In this document: piece after piece, positions 37,348 through 46,017 of the stretch
Layout: every line of letters begins with the position of its first letter
How positions within the stretch are numbered: the stretch's first letter is position 1
Virus record (IMG/VR): IMGVR_UViG_3300031673_000073
Coordinates: 1 to 50,265 of that record
Source of the DNA: a virus
DNA: 50,265 bases
Strand: one strand, 5' to 3'
Translations under genes and position numbers: made by a program
Notes under the pieces: generated by a model
What the model saw: the letters and a program-made list of their open reading frames with translations, nothing else
Told to the model about the DNA's origin: nothing
The model's database searches: none

Positions 37348-39548
37348 TCTCCTGCCTCCTCGAGCGCCTGTTGCGGTGTCTTTCCGCTGGCCTCGCTCTT
37401 AGATGATGGGACGATCGTGCATCGGCAATTAGGATGAACCGGAAGCAATCCTTCGGCATCCGCTATTTCATATGGCCCACTGGCAGCTAAAGATATACAC
37501 TGTTCTTCTGCTCCGGTTGTAAGTTGTATATCAAAAAGTAATATGCCTTGAGATTCAAAAGCTGATTTCCTCGCGGAGTTAAACGCCCTAAGTGTTTCAG
37601 TCCTGGCTACTAATGTCGCCCACGCCTCGGCAGATAATGTTCTGGTCGCAGCTGCTCCGTTGCGTATATAATTATATGTAATAGCTTTATCCCATACGCT
37701 TCCGATCCTTTCCGCTATCTTATCTATCCCCTCGCCTGCCTGAATACCATCGCGAATAGCAGAGCGTAGTTTTAGTTTAATATCTTCCTTAAACTTAACA
37801 GTTATGGCCGATGTTCTTATATCAATATTCTCAAAATCCCCCGGAGATGGGCCCCACGCTTTAGGATCTAATCCCGCCTCTATGAGCCCGTTCTTGCCAC
37901 CCCACTCGAAAGACTTTTTAGTTTGAGTTGATAATATATCTTCAAGCCTACCTTCATCAATTATCCTAGCTAGATCTTCTGCCGGGCTCTTTTTAATGTC
38001 TAATGATTTTGGGATATCGGCTCTCCGTATTTCACGGATAGCTAAAGTTTTCCATCTGATAAGTTCACCAAGTACCGCTTCCTTAGTTGCGATAAACCTC
38101 TCGTTATTTTCAAACCAGTTAGCATCCCTATAAGGTTTTGGTGATCCTTTTGATATTTTCATTTTAGTATCATCCACCTTTTCTAATTCGCGTAGACTAG
38201 GATCACGCTCTGGCCCTTCGCCTCGTCTTTCCCGCGCCTTCCCTCTATCTACTTGAACCGGCTTAGTATCGAACTTAATCTGAGGAACCGGGCCTTCAAT
38301 TCCGAGCTTTGCGCGCGCTTCTTCGACACTAATTACTCCTTTTTCAAGTAAAACACCTACAGCTTTCGCCATAATCTCAAATGTTTCGGTCTTGGTTTTA
38401 GCAATATCCGATTGTTCTTTCTCGGATTGAGTATCTATGGGATTCCAGAAAAACTCTACATCATAAATACTAAGCGCTCCTTCTATAAAGAACCTATTGA
38501 TCCTCGCTGATACTCGCGTCTGTTTTGGCTCAACGGTCTCTTTTTTATAAGTCTTATCCTGTTGTTCGCCACTACCTGCTCCAATATTTCCTGTTTCGAT
38601 GATAGATACTTTAGATGGCGGGACACCGTAAACGGCTAATATCTCATCTCGGTCGAAACTACGCAACTCGAGGAAGCCTGCCTCTTTCGGATTCGCCTGG
38701 TTACTTTGAAATTTCGTCTTCCCCTCGAGTATCATAAACTTATGGGAGTTTCCGGATCCCTTATGTTCCTGATCTATATACTCTCTATTACGGCGAACAA
38801 CATCACTTGGAGCGCCCTCCATGTCTATTATCCCGCCAGGTGATGCATCGTTTTTAAAGAATCCAAGATTATAATTTTGGGCGTGTATATCTGTAGCAAT
38901 AGGCATCTCGAGAGACTGCAAAGGAGATATTCCTTTCGTAGATGATCCCTTTGTCGATAACGGGAAATATATAACTTCCCACGGTTCGAATTCGATCTTT
39001 TTTCCGCCCTTGGTTTTTTGGACAAATTTCTCGATCTTGCCATTCTTGTCAGTTTTAGGTTCGGTCGTTACCGGATCAAGTGTATACATAGCGACCACCG
39101 GATCCGTTCTCTCTCCCGCGCCGCTCCTTACCAATTCCCAAAAGCCTCTGCCAAAGATCTCGTTATCCTCGAAGATATTAACAAATAGTTCGATGCCATC
39201 ATCCTGGTTATTTGGACGATGTAATATCGCTTTAACTATTTCGCAGTTCTGAATAGCGCCTTTTGATTTCTCGTATCCCTTTTTCGGGCGTACTCCCCAG
39301 CCTCGGCCCGTGGCGGTTCTGGTTATTGAATTAACGCAAGCGCGAACCCATGAAACCCTTAGATATATGTCCCAAAGAGTCGAGGGTGGTAATATATTAT
39401 TTGAGAACTGGATGCCCGCCCCCTCGATCTCACCTCTTGGCCCATTAGTATCTCTATTGCGCCCGCGCGCGGCATCACGGGCGGCAATAGAAATTGCCGC
39501 ATCCTGTTTTGGGGCGAACATATTAGATATTTTTTTAATTATGTTCAT
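37344..39548 (-). CDS. Portal protein fused to MuF-type head morphogenesis domain, 734 aa
   Basis: Residues 60-420 have portal features: STLWDIYLRVSWVRACVNSI, KAILHRPNNQDDGIELFVNI, PWEVIYFPLSTKGSSTKGIS, RNREYIDQEHKGSGNSHKFM, ILAVYGVPPSKVSIIETGN. Residues 590-720 are the MuF / SPP1 gp7 domain: AWATLVARTETLRAFNSARK, TTGAEEQCISLAASGPY, ending with LLPVHPNCRCTIVPSS. In many phages these are two genes; a fusion puts one MuF unit on every portal subunit. Confidence 0.88.
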   Translation of the reverse strand: MNIIKKISNMFAPKQDAAISIAARDAARGRNRDTNGPRGEIEGAGIQFSNNILPPSTLWDIYLRVSWVRACVNSITRTATGRGWGVRPKKGYEKSKGAIQNCEIVKAILHRPNNQDDGIELFVNIFEDNEIFGRGFWELVRSGAGERTDPVVAMYTLDPVTTEPKTDKNGKIEKFVQKTKGGKKIEFEPWEVIYFPLSTKGSSTKGISPLQSLEMPIATDIHAQNYNLGFFKNDASPGGIIDMEGAPSDVVRRNREYIDQEHKGSGNSHKFMILEGKTKFQSNQANPKEAGFLELRSFDRDEILAVYGVPPSKVSIIETGNIGAGSGEQQDKTYKKETVEPKQTRVSARINRFFIEGALSIYDVEFFWNPIDTQSEKEQSDIAKTKTETFEIMAKAVGVLLEKGVISVEEARAKLGIEGPVPQIKFDTKPVQVDRGKARERRGEGPERDPSLRELEKVDDTKMKISKGSPKPYRDANWFENNERFIATKEAVLGELIRWKTLAIREIRRADIPKSLDIKKSPAEDLARIIDEGRLEDILSTQTKKSFEWGGKNGLIEAGLDPKAWGPSPGDFENIDIRTSAITVKFKEDIKLKLRSAIRDGIQAGEGIDKIAERIGSVWDKAITYNYIRNGAAATRTLSAEAWATLVARTETLRAFNSARKSAFESQGILLFDIQLTTGAEEQCISLAASGPYEIADAEGLLPVHPNCRCTIVPSSKSEASGKTPQQALEEAGE

Positions 39549-39554
39549 AACTTC

Positions 39555-40850
39555 CTATCCAGCAAAGCTAACGGCTGGTTCAACGTATTCGCCTTCTTCG
39601 TCTCCGATGGCCGTTGCCATTACACAGTCATCGTGATATCCGCTCGGGGCCCCGTACTTCACATTCCCTCTGCTTGATGTCATATATTCATACAATTCCA
39701 GTTCGGCTACTAACTCCGGCCAGTCCGGATATAATATTTCTCCATTCTCGACCGCCATTGCCAGCTTTTCTATCATCCTATTCTTGTTTCCACCATCTCG
39801 ACCGCCTGCTACAAACACTCCTTCCACAAATACTCTCGGTAAATCCCGCCGCAAGTTATCTATCAGAGCATCACCTATCGAGTTCTGCTCCGCTTTTACC
39901 TTTGATGGTCTCCAGTTGGTTATCATATTCTTGAGACGATCGAGTTGAATATTGTAATCGACCTTGCTGATCCGGTCATAGGCAACTATCATCCTCGGAG
40001 TTTCTGTTACATCGATAACAACAAAGACCGAAAAGTCTCGGCGCTTCCCCCAATCAACGCTGATTATATAAGTCCGCCCAGGCATCGGATGTTTAAGCGG
40101 CAAGAAGTTTCGTATATTATCCCGGACGTTCCTAAAAACACCTCCTGCATCCGCTATAAACTCCGCCAGTATCTCCTGCCGATAAACCATCTCGTTCATT
40201 CCTGATGTAAGTTCCTCGATAGCTTGAGGTGATAGGGTAGTATTTGCGTGTGTCGGGAATCTCCATGATGCCCACGTCGGATATTGTGGATCTTGCCCTC
40301 GCGTCCAATGCCTGAAGAAAAAGTTCCTACCCTTCGGTGTCGTTAGCCCGACCAGTTTTCCTTCTTTATCTGCCAGCGCCGGCCAGATCGCAGATTCGAA
40401 CGCTGATTCTTTCCACATCGCCATCTCGTCGCAAACGACAAAGTCAAGTCCCTCGCTCCGGAGGTAATCTTCGTTATCCGCTGATCGGCATTCGAGTTCG
40501 CTCCCGTTTTTTAACTTAATATACATATCCGTCTTCGAAAAATCTTCGATGGCCCATTGCGGAACCAGAGGAACTATCTTTTTCCATCCTACCCGGGATA
40601 TTTTATATATCGGGGCGACCCACCAGTTAATACTTCCAGGTTTCATTACCGCCGCCTTATACATTTCCGGGGCCGCGCTCTCGCCCTTGCCTAACCTACG
40701 GCCTCCGCAAACCAGACGAAATCTTGCCTGGCTATCGTGGAAGCCCGGGCCGTCCTTCAAAAATGATCCCGACCGATTATCGTATCCCGATGATCGTGTC
40801 CACTCTAACGGCTTATAAGGTATTACTGTCTTTACTGCTTCGGCTTGCAC
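39555..40850 (-). CDS. Terminase large subunit, 431 aa
   Basis: Walker A near residue 47 reads CGGRRLGKGESA, one residue longer than the common GGRRSGKS/T. Walker B is DFVVCDEMAMW near residue 135. The coupling motif is GLTTPKGRNFFF. The nuclease domain has SVDWGKRRDFSVFVVID, AEQNSIGDALIDNL and YHDDCVMA with the third Asp. Start is GTG 40850, overlapping the SpoVG-like gene by 19 bp. It packages DNA with the small subunit at 43250-44125. Confidence 0.93.
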   Translation of the reverse strand: MQAEAVKTVIPYKPLEWTRSSGYDNRSGSFLKDGPGFHDSQARFRLVCGGRRLGKGESAAPEMYKAAVMKPGSINWWVAPIYKISRVGWKKIVPLVPQWAIEDFSKTDMYIKLKNGSELECRSADNEDYLRSEGLDFVVCDEMAMWKESAFESAIWPALADKEGKLVGLTTPKGRNFFFRHWTRGQDPQYPTWASWRFPTHANTTLSPQAIEELTSGMNEMVYRQEILAEFIADAGGVFRNVRDNIRNFLPLKHPMPGRTYIISVDWGKRRDFSVFVVIDVTETPRMIVAYDRISKVDYNIQLDRLKNMITNWRPSKVKAEQNSIGDALIDNLRRDLPRVFVEGVFVAGGRDGGNKNRMIEKLAMAVENGEILYPDWPELVAELELYEYMTSSRGNVKYGAPSGYHDDCVMATAIGDEEGEYVEPAVSFAG

Positions 40851-41131
40851 CGTTCTATTTCCCTCTTTTTTAACTCCGCTTCTACTAACTCAAGTATTTT
40901 TGTGTTCGTCTCCGATCCCATCGTCTTATCTGTTGTATCAAAAAGCGGGATCCGCTCGCCCTTATCTCCACGGCCGGAAGGTGGATATACTTTCAACCCC
41001 CATCCTGCTCCGTCTGGAAAAACTCCAAACCCCCGTACCGTCAAAATCCCGTCGATCTCTATCTCGGCGGTCGCTATCCGTCGTCCGGCATCGGGCGAGT
41101 CCAATTTGATACTTATTTTCGTTATCTTCAT
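40832..41131 (-). CDS. SpoVG-like protein, second copy, 99 aa
   Basis: MKITKISIKL, then RRIATAEIEIDGILTVRGFG, GLKVYPPSGRG and a C-terminal helix (NTKILELVEAELKKREIE) follow the SpoVG strand-helix plan. More divergent than the copy at 15016-15282. Located between terminase genes, so possibly a DNA-binding role at packaging or late expression. Assigned by pattern. Confidence 0.62.
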   Translation of the reverse strand: MKITKISIKLDSPDAGRRIATAEIEIDGILTVRGFGVFPDGAGWGLKVYPPSGRGDKGERIPLFDTTDKTMGSETNTKILELVEAELKKREIERCKPKQ

Positions 41132-41322
41132 TAACCGGCCCTCCTCGGGCTCGCTTCTTTAAGTTTCCTCGCAACACGTCTCGATACAACCCCCGCGACC
41201 TTCTCGATATCCCCTCCTGTTACCTGATGGACAATAGTTATTCCGTCAGGCCCAAGTACCGATAATACTCTCACCCCTGGGGTAATCCCTTCGCACGCCT
41301 TATTGTTAAGCCCCGTCTTCAT
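41131..41322 (-). CDS. Hypothetical protein, 63 aa
   Basis: The middle (RVLSVLGPDGITIVHQVTGG) is strand-rich, and the tail (VSRRVARKLKEASPRRAG) is basic. Not recognised. Start overlaps the small membrane protein's stop (ATGAGATGAAG). Confidence 0.65.
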   Translation of the reverse strand: MKTGLNNKACEGITPGVRVLSVLGPDGITIVHQVTGGDIEKVAGVVSRRVARKLKEASPRRAG

Positions 41323-41483
41323 CTCATCCCTCCTGTTATCGCAACTAAAAAAGCGCCCACGGCTACCACCGTAAACAGTACTCCGATGACCACGCCAGCG
41401 ATAACACCTCGGCGCTCACCGTCGCGCCCGGCACGCCCGCAGGCCTTCAGCATCTCCGGCCCGGTATATTTCTTGGCTACCAT
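41319..41483 (-). CDS. Small single-pass membrane protein, 54 aa
   Basis: ATG 41483 after GGAGGAAATCATA. Begins MVAKKYTGPEMLKACGRAGR, then one transmembrane helix (GVIAGVVIGVLFTVVAVGAF). Basic N-terminal part inside, short tail outside. Function unknown. Both ends overlap neighbouring genes by one to four bases, a strong coding sign. Confidence 0.65.
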   Translation of the reverse strand: MVAKKYTGPEMLKACGRAGRDGERRGVIAGVVIGVLFTVVAVGAFLVAITGGMR

Positions 41484-41758
41484 TATGATTTCCTCCCCGG
41501 CGCTATCTTATCGCTCCGCTTAAACTGCTCATCGGTGAGCTTGACCGCGCTGGCTACCGCGTTCCATCCTGACCCGCACTCTTCAGACCCGAGCATCGCT
41601 ACCCCCTCGCCCAACTCCACCGCTTGCCTCACGCCCGCCGCCAAAGTCATCCCCTTCGCCATACACGCCTTCATTATCTCATAACAATTCTGGCAGATCG
41701 CTCCCGCTTCACTTGCACCGCATAGCTTACAATCCGGCATCACAAAATCATCGCTCAT
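41483..41758 (-). CDS. Cys-rich zinc-finger-like protein, 91 aa
   Basis: CKLCGASEAGAICQNC at residues 10-25 is a treble-clef or zinc-ribbon half. The rest is helical with an Ala/Gly-rich middle. Role unknown. Overlaps the previous ORF (ATGA). Confidence 0.7.
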   Translation of the reverse strand: MSDDFVMPDCKLCGASEAGAICQNCYEIMKACMAKGMTLAAGVRQAVELGEGVAMLGSEECGSGWNAVASAVKLTDEQFKRSDKIAPGRKS

Positions 41759-42423
41759 ATTCCTCCCCCCGCGCTTTGCGCTTCCTCGTTTTCCACACCC
41801 ATCGTCGCCACCATCCCCCGAACACCATCAACCGTCACACCCCTCGCCCCCGTACCTTCCGCCCCACGCTCAACCCCCTCACGCCTCCCGCCTCCGTCAC
41901 CCATCTCAACTTCGCCCCCCGGCTCCCCTCCCCCTTCCGCAACGCCCGCAACCCCCCGCCCCACACACTCCTCCTCGGTACCACATGCCCCAAGTTTATT
42001 CCCTGCCAATTTATTTGAGGGAGGATAGTGGGGGGCCCCATGCGATATTTTTTCACGGTCGCCGATATTCTCAGCTTGCTTTGCCTCGGCCCGGTTGACT
42101 AATTTAATATTATCTACTCTAAACTCCTCTACCAGCTGATACTCCTTGCCATTACTGTCCTTGGTAATGGTTGATCTTAATATCTCGCCGTGCATCTCTA
42201 TTCCAATGTCCTCTGGGGTTATCCCTAATGGGAAGTAAACATTGGCTACAAGTTCTCCTCCCGTATACTTTAAACCCAGCACCATCCCATGACGCTCAGG
42301 TCGTTGTCCTATTGTGGATTCCCTGGCCGCGCCTGCTAGGGCCCCGGGTGAATAGATACGTCCTTCTTTATCTAGCTCACCCGCGCGCTTAAGTATTCGT
42401 TTTACTCCTTTAACCTTTGGCAT
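41755..42423 (-). CDS. Hypothetical protein with G-rich low-complexity tail, 222 aa
   Basis: Residues 1-125 are ordinary (KGVKRILKRAGELDKEGRIY, LGLKYTGGELVANVYFPLGI, later RSTITKDSNGKEYQLVEEF). Residues 150-222 become extremely Gly/Glu/Arg-rich (GGGEPGGEVEMGDGGGRREG). The DNA for that part (41760-41990) has long C runs on the plus strand and is markedly more GC-rich than the rest. The tail may be disordered, or the true stop may have been lost by a frameshift. Confidence 0.6.
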   Translation of the reverse strand: MPKVKGVKRILKRAGELDKEGRIYSPGALAGAARESTIGQRPERHGMVLGLKYTGGELVANVYFPLGITPEDIGIEMHGEILRSTITKDSNGKEYQLVEEFRVDNIKLVNRAEAKQAENIGDREKISHGAPHYPPSNKLAGNKLGACGTEEECVGRGVAGVAEGGGEPGGEVEMGDGGGRREGVERGAEGTGARGVTVDGVRGMVATMGVENEEAQSAGGGI

Positions 42424-42435
42424 CCCTGGCCTCCG

Positions 42436-42861
42436 CTATACTGGTTTCATCCCGTGATCCCTTACCCACTTCTCTGCTGTCTTTGGAGTCCATCCTTTAA
42501 CCCTGGCAAAGAGTATGCTCTGGTTCGCCGTTGTCGTTTTACCCTTGAGTCTTCCGATAACCGCCTTGATCCCTCTGCTCTTATCCAAGACGATTGTCCT
42601 AAAACTCCTTGGCTGGAATTCCCCGGGCTGCCGCACCCTTACCCTCACATAATCCGCTGTAACCTCTATTGCCTTGGCAACATATCCTTCCATCTCGGCT
42701 GCCGACTTCCATGTCCCATCATCCTTCCTCCAACCGAATGACTCGGCTACATCCCATGCCCCCTTCTCGGCCACGCACTCCGCCTGATCCTGTGTGCCTG
42801 CTATAAAGGATGCTTCAAGTAACCTGTTTAGTTCTATCGCTCCATCCTTTACACTTGGCAT
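42436..42861 (-). CDS. Hypothetical protein, 141 aa
   Basis: Starts MPSVKDGAIELNRLLEASFI; middle YVAKAIEVTADYVRVRVRQP is strand-rich, and the end (FARVKGWTPKTAEKWVRDHG) looks like a small helix-turn-helix or basic motif. Related in style to phage proteins near small terminases. Not assigned. Confidence 0.68.
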   Translation of the reverse strand: MPSVKDGAIELNRLLEASFIAGTQDQAECVAEKGAWDVAESFGWRKDDGTWKSAAEMEGYVAKAIEVTADYVRVRVRQPGEFQPRSFRTIVLDKSRGIKAVIGRLKGKTTTANQSILFARVKGWTPKTAEKWVRDHGMKPV

Positions 42862-42872
42862 AACGTCCTCCC

Positions 42873-43253
42873 TTAGTTGCTTAACTCGCCCCTGGTGTCT
42901 ATGTTACACGCTCGGCTAATGATATCGTTCATCCCTGGTATCAACTTTGCCAGCCCCTTGGCTCCATCCATCCCTCGTGTAAACGATATACCCTTCAATG
43001 CTCCGCGCGCTGTTTGTATCTGTGCTGTTATTATTATCTTATGCTCAACGTATGGCGTACACCGGCAGTTAATCTTTTCTGTCTTTGGAAACCCGGCAAG
43101 ATCACCTGGCCCTATCATCTCCCATCTTCTGTACTCCTCCAACTCCCTCCGCGCCCTGGCTATCTCTGATATCGACAAATCATCCTTGCTGATATCCCCT
43201 GCCTCCAGCGCAAGCCCTACCTCTACCCACTTTGTTTTATCGCTCGGCTTCAT
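42873..43253 (-). CDS. Hypothetical protein, 126 aa
   Basis: N-terminal helical, with TEKINCRCTPYVEHKIIITA near residues 58-77. The short INCRCTPY part resembles the end of MuF domains, but the gene lacks the rest of that domain. C-terminal half is alpha/beta, with another Cys. Overlaps the small terminase stop. Confidence 0.65.
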   Translation of the reverse strand: MKPSDKTKWVEVGLALEAGDISKDDLSISEIARARRELEEYRRWEMIGPGDLAGFPKTEKINCRCTPYVEHKIIITAQIQTARGALKGISFTRGMDGAKGLAKLIPGMNDIISRACNIDTRGELSN

Positions 43254-44125
43254 AACTCCCCCGGCTTTAACTCTACCGTCGTCGTCCTACCACCTGATAA
43301 TCTCCGCCCCCCGCGCGCGCGTATGCGTCCGCTACCCGCTTCTACCTTATCACCACCATCCGTGTCTTTAACATCCCCCCGAGCAATCGCTATTGGATCG
43401 CCTTTTCGCCCCTCGCCACTACCTAACACCCCCTGCGATTCTGCCGTATTATCAAGAAACGCCGGGCGCGTATATCTCGGGGTTCTACCTTCTGCTATCG
43501 CTTCCGCTATATCCCCAGGTAATGCGTCATCATCTAGCCCCGTGATCGCCGGCCTACTGCTATAACTATCCTCTGATAAATCTATACCCCTTATCGGTAT
43601 CGCTCCCCTTGGTTCTGAATCAGGCGTCGGCGCCTCCCATGCCATCAACATCATCTCCGTCCGCTGTGTCGCCTCGCCCCTTAACAACGCCAGCGCCTCC
43701 AGTATCACCGTCTTAGCCTTCAATAATCCCTCAAGGCTCTTCGGCTTCACTTGATGCTTGATTTTATCGATCAAATTAAGATCTTCTTCCAAACTTTGGA
43801 TCTTGCGAATTTTCCAGTCTGCCACGCCGGGTGCTAGCTTAGCCCCGACAAGGCTTGCGGTTTCGGATTCAAGATCAAGCCATCCGTCTTTGCTTCTCCA
43901 GTTTAGAATAGTGTTTCTTGATTTATTAAATTTTGCGGCGAGCTTTGTTGACGACGTACATAGTCCCGAAATAAAAAGAAGCGCTGCTTCAATGCGCATC
44001 TCCGAATTCTTCCCTACTATCCGTCTTCTCAGTAACGTTCTTTGTGCCTCTGAAGCACCAACTATTTCTTTAGCACTTGGCGGTTCAATTAACTTTCCGC
44101 TTGGCGTATACTGCTTTTTGTCCAT
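43250..44125 (-). CDS. Terminase small subunit-like protein, 291 aa
   Basis: Residues 20-90 hold a helix-turn-helix: AALLFISGLCTSSTKLAAKF, then NKSRNTILNWRSKDGWLDLE. The middle has a coiled coil (KIRKIQSLEEDLNLIDKIKH). The last 130 residues are disordered and Pro/Gly/Arg-rich. It would recognise the packaging site. Starts at ATG 44125 with GGAGGAACG. It is four genes upstream of the large subunit in the same direction, fitting a terminase module. Confidence 0.75.
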   Translation of the reverse strand: MDKKQYTPSGKLIEPPSAKEIVGASEAQRTLLRRRIVGKNSEMRIEAALLFISGLCTSSTKLAAKFNKSRNTILNWRSKDGWLDLESETASLVGAKLAPGVADWKIRKIQSLEEDLNLIDKIKHQVKPKSLEGLLKAKTVILEALALLRGEATQRTEMMLMAWEAPTPDSEPRGAIPIRGIDLSEDSYSSRPAITGLDDDALPGDIAEAIAEGRTPRYTRPAFLDNTAESQGVLGSGEGRKGDPIAIARGDVKDTDGGDKVEAGSGRIRARGGRRLSGGRTTTVELKPGEL

Positions 44126-44144
44126 CGTTCCTCCTGGTTGCTAT

Positions 44145-44173
44145 AATGTATAGTATCAATGGTCTGTTGTAAA
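44145..44173 (-). promoter_or_regulatory. Possible late promoter ahead of the terminase operon
   Basis: On the minus strand TTTACA (44173-44168), 17 bp, TACATT (44150-44145), with an alternative -10 TATACA two bases earlier. It stands 20 bp before the small terminase start and after a terminator (44235-44268), a sensible place for a new transcript. Match is moderate. Confidence 0.42.
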
Positions 44174-44234
44174 GCATTAATTTCGTTTTATTTTACTTAT
44201 TTTACATTGCCTATTTCTCCTTATTTTTGCATAT

Positions 44235-44268
44235 AAAAAGGCCCGTAGCTTTCACTACAGGCCCTTTG
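44235..44268 (-). terminator. Intrinsic terminator between accessory and packaging genes
   Basis: Minus strand AAAGGGCCTGTAG-TGAAAG-CTACGGGCCTTTTT: a 9-bp GC-rich stem with flanking A/T pairs, a 6-base loop and a T run. It ends the accessory-gene transcript before the terminase operon. A/T flanks could also make it work on the other strand. Confidence 0.85.
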
Positions 44269-44340
44269 TTCTTATCTGGTGTTATCTTACTGTGTCTTAT
44301 AGCTTTCTCTCTCTCGGATTCCTCTTCGCTTCCCTGCTAC

Positions 44341-44505
44341 CTAGCTTATAGCACGCTCTATCTTTTGTGCTAGCTCGTTCATGTTACCGGATAGCTTCAC
44401 GCCTTCCTGTACTACTCCTTCCGTATTCCCGGCTTTAATGTTTATCTGCATTGTCACCGTCCGCTCTTCCATCACCTTTAGTAACGCTATCATGTCCTCG
44501 TGCAT
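44341..44505 (-). CDS. Small hypothetical protein, 54 aa
   Basis: ATG 44505 after GGGAGTAGTTA. The product begins MHEDMIALLKVMEERTVTMQ and ends NELAQKIERAIS; helical with a short strand middle. The size, RBS and position before the terminator suggest a real gene. Not recognised. Confidence 0.6.
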   Translation of the reverse strand: MHEDMIALLKVMEERTVTMQINIKAGNTEGVVQEGVKLSGNMNELAQKIERAIS

Positions 44506-44522
44506 TAACTACTCCCTGATGT

Positions 44523-44612
44523 TTAACGCTTACCTAATAACCACCTGATGCATCCCGCCGCCCACTTACACGCTGTAACGATATGGTCTATCGTCTTGTC
44601 CCACTCCTGCAT
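44523..44612 (-). CDS. Small hydrophobic-helix ORF, 29 aa
   Basis: ATG 44612 after AGGATCTTCTA. Product begins MQEWDKTIDHIVTACKWAAG and ends CIRWLLGKR; an amphipathic or membrane-associated helix. Codons upstream of the ATG are open too but lack a start. Together with the 54-aa gene it fills the 520-bp gap between 44125 and 44672 apart from the terminator and promoter. Confidence 0.4.
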   Translation of the reverse strand: MQEWDKTIDHIVTACKWAAGCIRWLLGKR

Positions 44613-44671
44613 TAGAAGATCCTGTAGCTCGCGTACTGCTTCACGGATATATTACCTCTTTGGGTTCTAGA

Positions 44672-45187
44672 TCAATTGGCTCGTCGCTGGGCCCGTCCAC
44701 CGGATCCCCTCCCGCGCTTGTTCTTGCTTACGCTGACATAATTAGCTACAGCCCGCAATGCCTTCCACGCCTCCGCATCATCCTCCCTGATATGGTAGAC
44801 GTTGTCCCATATGGTTACGGCTCGTGTCTTCGTCTCTTCCCTTGGTTCCTCTGGCATGTTATCGCCTCCTTTTTCTTCCTCGGTTTTATCCTTAGTCATA
44901 TCTACTAGATCCCCGCTCGTAGGTATCTCGCCTATAGGGATATATTCGTTACTATATTCCTCGGCGCCTTGCATAAACGTATCACGGCATCTTCTTATCC
45001 GTAGAGTATTTATCGCCTCGCAGATCCGGCCGATACTCTCCTGGTATATATCCGCTATAGTATCCATCGAGTTCCCGTGCTTAAAGGGCCCCGTCTCGGC
45101 CTCGCGCATTTGCTCGGCGGTTCTTCTCGCGTCATCTCTACAACTAACTAATCCCGTTACTAATTCTCTTAATGGGCTATCGTTCAT
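44672..45187 (-). CDS. Hypothetical protein, 171 aa, with likely internal start
   Basis: Residues 1-90 are helical (GLVSCRDDARRTAEQMREAE, ADIYQESIGRICEAINTLRI). An internal AGGAGGCGATAAC stands just before ATG 44857 (MPEEPREETKTRAVT), giving a 61-aa product with strands, helix and basic tail (KNKRGRGSGGRAQRRAN). Either two products are made or two genes were fused. Not recognised. Confidence 0.65.
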   Translation of the reverse strand: MNDSPLRELVTGLVSCRDDARRTAEQMREAETGPFKHGNSMDTIADIYQESIGRICEAINTLRIRRCRDTFMQGAEEYSNEYIPIGEIPTSGDLVDMTKDKTEEEKGGDNMPEEPREETKTRAVTIWDNVYHIREDDAEAWKALRAVANYVSVSKNKRGRGSGGRAQRRAN

Positions 45188-45668
45188 TACTCATCCTCCT
45201 CGCTAGATCTATTGCTCGCTCAAGAGCGTCACCACATTTTAACCATTCTATAGCGGCGTTACGTTTACCGACCTTCTTAATCATTAAACAGTCCTCTATC
45301 TTATCTGCTGGAACCAACCATCTGCACTCTGCCGGTCTATCTTTAAGCTCTAGCTCGCAACCTTCATCGGTTAGGAAGGTACACTCGCCTCCCCATCCTG
45401 CGTAACGTAGTTTATCTATAAATCCCTTTATCGCTGGCCTTAAGAAGTATGCTATCTGTCCAGGTTCTAGCTTTCCATCTGTCGGATCGCCTTCCCACCA
45501 ATCTACAATCCACCTGCCAGTAATCAGTTTATTAGCTATAGTTCGTGGATGTGCTCCGTAGTCCTGGGGTAATGCTACTCCTGGATTACGCTTACAACAG
45601 ATACCGCCACACGCCGTACATAGTTCCCGATCTTCTACTCCAAGCTTCAAATCAATTTCGCTATTCAT
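45177..45668 (-). CDS. YkgJ-like cysteine-cluster protein, 163 aa
   Basis: CTACGGICCKRNPGV near residue 18, CTFLTDEGCELELKDRPAEC near residue 98, and CLMIKK then C near residue 147 form the spaced Cys pattern of the YkgJ Zn/Fe cluster family. It is better matched than the one at 5945-6520. Role in phages unknown; metal or Fe-S binding is inferred. Overlaps the next gene by 11 bp. Confidence 0.8.
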   Translation of the reverse strand: MNSEIDLKLGVEDRELCTACGGICCKRNPGVALPQDYGAHPRTIANKLITGRWIVDWWEGDPTDGKLEPGQIAYFLRPAIKGFIDKLRYAGWGGECTFLTDEGCELELKDRPAECRWLVPADKIEDCLMIKKVGKRNAAIEWLKCGDALERAIDLARRMSNER

Positions 45669-45688
45669 TACCCCTCCTTTGTCGTCCC

Positions 45689-46015
45689 TTACTTTTTTAT
45701 GGCTTCCTTAAATGCAGTTACGATTAACATATCTACCGCGCGTAATACCTCGGGCCCGTTGATACATAGTATATGAGCTAAAGTATCATCTTCATCTCCT
45801 TGGCCTCCTGATTTTTCACAGGTCATGCTCACTGCTCCCGTTGACAATATCTCTATTTCAAACTTCATGCCGGCATGTAAAAGCCCCCTTGCCATGTTTT
45901 CTACTTCGGCGGATCTGTCTATCACGATCTCCATCGTTTTTCCATCAGGTAATAGATATTGAGTGAATGGGATCGATCTTAATGTACTATCTTTGAATCC
46001 GTGTATTTCATCCAT
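45689..46015 (-). CDS. Hypothetical protein, 108 aa
   Basis: Begins MDEIHGFKDSTLRSIPFTQY. Alpha/beta with YLLPDGKTMEIVIDRSAEVE and a helical end. Not recognised. Starts after AAGGAAGGTAGTA, one base after the previous gene's stop region. Confidence 0.7.
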   Translation of the reverse strand: MDEIHGFKDSTLRSIPFTQYLLPDGKTMEIVIDRSAEVENMARGLLHAGMKFEIEILSTGAVSMTCEKSGGQGDEDDTLAHILCINGPEVLRAVDMLIVTAFKEAIKK

Positions 46016-46017
46016 TA

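Noticed and set aside
42873-43253. MuF-domain protein because of INCRCTPY
   Set aside because: Only the short Cys motif is present; a full MuF domain is already fused to the portal.
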